From: Pseudomonadota bacterium
GTDB taxonomy: Bacteria; Pseudomonadota; Alphaproteobacteria; Rhizobiales; Rhizobiaceae
Direction of reading: 5' to 3'
Assembly (NCBI GenBank): GCA_023457435.1
Contig: JAEWLS010000013.1
Location: 1-64,000, forward strand
Length of the DNA stretch: 64,000 nt
Positions 62,874-64,000 of this stretch are shown piece by piece (positions within the stretch are counted from its first letter, which is position 1; each line of letters opens with the position of its first letter). The position numbers were made by a program, and so were the translations under genes. The notes beneath the pieces were generated by a model, which searched no databases, had not been told where the DNA came from, and saw only the letters and a list, made by a program, of their open reading frames with translations.

Positions 62874-64000
62874 ATGACCCGCGCCACGGTCATCGTCCTC
62901 GGTGCCGGTATCGTCGGCGTGTGCGCGGCGGCGCACCTCGCCGAGGCCGGCCATGACGTGACCGTGATCGACCGCAGCGGCGCCATCGAGGAAACGAGCG
63001 CCGGGAATGCCGCGGCGCTTGCCTTTTCCGATGTCCTGCCCCTCGCGCAGAAAGGCATGGTCCGCAATCTGCCGCGCTGGCTTGCAGATCCGCTCGGGCC
63101 GCTCGCCATACCAGCCGCCTATTTGCCGAAGCTGGCGCCATGGCTATGGCGGTTCTGGCGCGCCGGCGCGGCGCGAAACCGCGAGACCAGCCTCGCCGCG
63201 CAGGCCGCGCTGATGCGGCTTGCGGAAGCCGAATGGTTGTCGCTCATGGACCGCACCGGCACGCGGACGATGCTGCGCGAGGACGGCTCTCTGGAGCTGT
63301 ACGAGAGCGAGGCCGAGTTCACGGCGTCGCTGCCGGGCTGGTCGGCGCGCGACCGCTTCGGCATCGCGTTCCGGCACGTCGACGGCGCCGGGCTCGCCGC
63401 GCTGCAGCCTGGACTGTCGCCCCGCTTCGTCAGAGGCACGTTCGTGCCGGGCTGGAAGACGGTCGACGATCCGAAGGTGCTCGGCAAGGCGGTATGGGCA
63501 TATGCCGAGCGGCTCGGCGCGACGTTGCGCATCGCCACCGCCGAGCGCTTGCAGGACGGTGCCGTATCGCTCGCCGGCGGCGAGCGGCTGCGCGCCGATG
63601 CGATCGTCGTGGCCGCCGGAGCCTGGTCGCACCGTCTGGCAGCGCAGCTCGGCGACCGCATTCCGCTCGAAACCGAGCGCGGCTACAACACGACGCTGCC
63701 GGCAGGCGCTTTCGACGTGAAGCGCCAACTCATCTTTTCGGGGCATGGCTTCGTGGTCACGCCGCTCTCGACCGGGCTGCGCGTCGGCGGAGCGGTGGAG
63801 CTTGGCGGGCTCGATCGCCCGCCGAACTTCGCGCGCGCCAAGGCGATGCTGAGCAAGGCGGCGCTTTTCCTGCCCGGGCTCGAAACGCGAGGCGGCCGCG
63901 AATGGATGGGGTATCGCCCGTCGCTGCCCGATTCGCTGCCGGTCATATCGGCGTCGAAGACGGCGCCGCGTGTCGTCTACGCCTTTGGCCATGGCCACCT
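62874..64000 (+). CDS. FAD-dependent D-amino-acid dehydrogenase (partial at window end)
   Basis: The open frame runs from ATG 62874 to the window edge (375 codons, no stop). FAD motif VLGAGIVGVCAAAHLAEAGHDVTVIDR, and near the end ETERGYNTTLPAGAFDVKRQLIFSGHGFVVTPLSTGLRVGGAVELGGLDRPPNF and GREWMGYRPSLPDSLPVIS ... VVYAFGHGHL, which resemble D-hydroxyproline or D-amino-acid dehydrogenases (DadA type). With the DapA-like gene 8 nt upstream it probably oxidises cis-4-hydroxy-D-proline. The stop lies outside the window. Confidence 0.88.
   Translation, partial: MTRATVIVLGAGIVGVCAAAHLAEAGHDVTVIDRSGAIEETSAGNAAALAFSDVLPLAQKGMVRNLPRWLADPLGPLAIPAAYLPKLAPWLWRFWRAGAARNRETSLAAQAALMRLAEAEWLSLMDRTGTRTMLREDGSLELYESEAEFTASLPGWSARDRFGIAFRHVDGAGLAALQPGLSPRFVRGTFVPGWKTVDDPKVLGKAVWAYAERLGATLRIATAERLQDGAVSLAGGERLRADAIVVAAGAWSHRLAAQLGDRIPLETERGYNTTLPAGAFDVKRQLIFSGHGFVVTPLSTGLRVGGAVELGGLDRPPNFARAKAMLSKAALFLPGLETRGGREWMGYRPSLPDSLPVISASKTAPRVVYAFGHGH

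Noticed and set aside
1..64000. CRISPR arrays, insertion sequences, prophage genes or attachment sites
   Set aside because: No regularly spaced repeats, transposase, integrase other than xerC, or tRNA-adjacent direct repeats were seen.

Overview
The window is high-GC DNA with dense, stop/start-overlapping operons and reads as an alphaproteobacterial chromosome, most likely Hyphomicrobiales (Rhizobiales) and Phyllobacteriaceae/Mesorhizobium-like. The evidence is a GAAC-N7-GAAC LexA box in front of an imuA-imuB-dnaE2 cassette, aroK-aroB-corC linkage, leuC near rplS with leuD-leuB elsewhere, and the general style of the proteins. This placement is inference; no 16S gene is present.

Layout. 0-5.3 kb: RND efflux pump (permease and adaptor) divergent from a TetR regulator with a perfect inverted repeat just before its start. 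5.3-20.9 kb: mostly housekeeping, with 3-hydroxybutyrate dehydrogenase, aroK-aroB-corC (CorC lacks its DUF21 membrane domain), a diguanylate cyclase, leuC, an MgtC-like protein, an amino-acid ABC permease and binding protein without an ATPase, rplS, a secreted cupin, a TauE exporter, trmD-rimM, xerC, a TraB/GumN protein and asd. 21-23.6 kb: an ABC-F ATPase and a cold-shock/DUF805 fusion. 23.6-33.2 kb: accessory catabolic cluster with a MarR regulator, two 2-hydroxyacyl-CoA dehydratase-like subunits, a CaiB-type CoA transferase, a DctP-DctQ-DctM TRAP transporter and two tandem cytochromes P450. 33.3-37.2 kb: ynfA, tRNA-Gly(GCC), a ProX-type editing domain, a YbbN-like thioredoxin, a LON-domain protein, a Trm112-like protein and a zincin. 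37.3-43.2 kb: SOS mutagenesis cassette. 43.3-49.5 kb: HNH nuclease, CitE-like lyase, FAD oxidase, DUF72, leuD, RidA, leuB. 49.5-61.2 kb: second accessory catabolic cluster with a TctABC tripartite tricarboxylate transporter, NTF2-like protein, aldehyde dehydrogenase, SDR, HpcH/HpaI aldolase, BKACE enzyme, cupin-like protein, quinone oxidoreductase, DUF6282 hydrolase and IclR regulator. 61.2-64 kb: GntR regulator, DapA-like enzyme and a truncated FAD D-amino-acid dehydrogenase that look like the start of a 4-hydroxyproline pathway.

Most noteworthy are the two accessory clusters, each with a recurrent operator visible by eye. In the TRAP/P450 cluster AGTT-N7-TGAACTAAT occurs at both internal promoters; its dehydratase-like subunits seem to lack the usual Fe-S cysteines and its P450s both lack the I-helix acid-alcohol pair, so an unconventional chemistry is possible. 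In the TTT/BKACE cluster CGTTYC-N7-GAAAYG occurs four times, at the tctC, aldolase/BKACE and IclR/DUF6282 promoters, defining a local IclR regulon. Neither substrate can be named from sequence alone.
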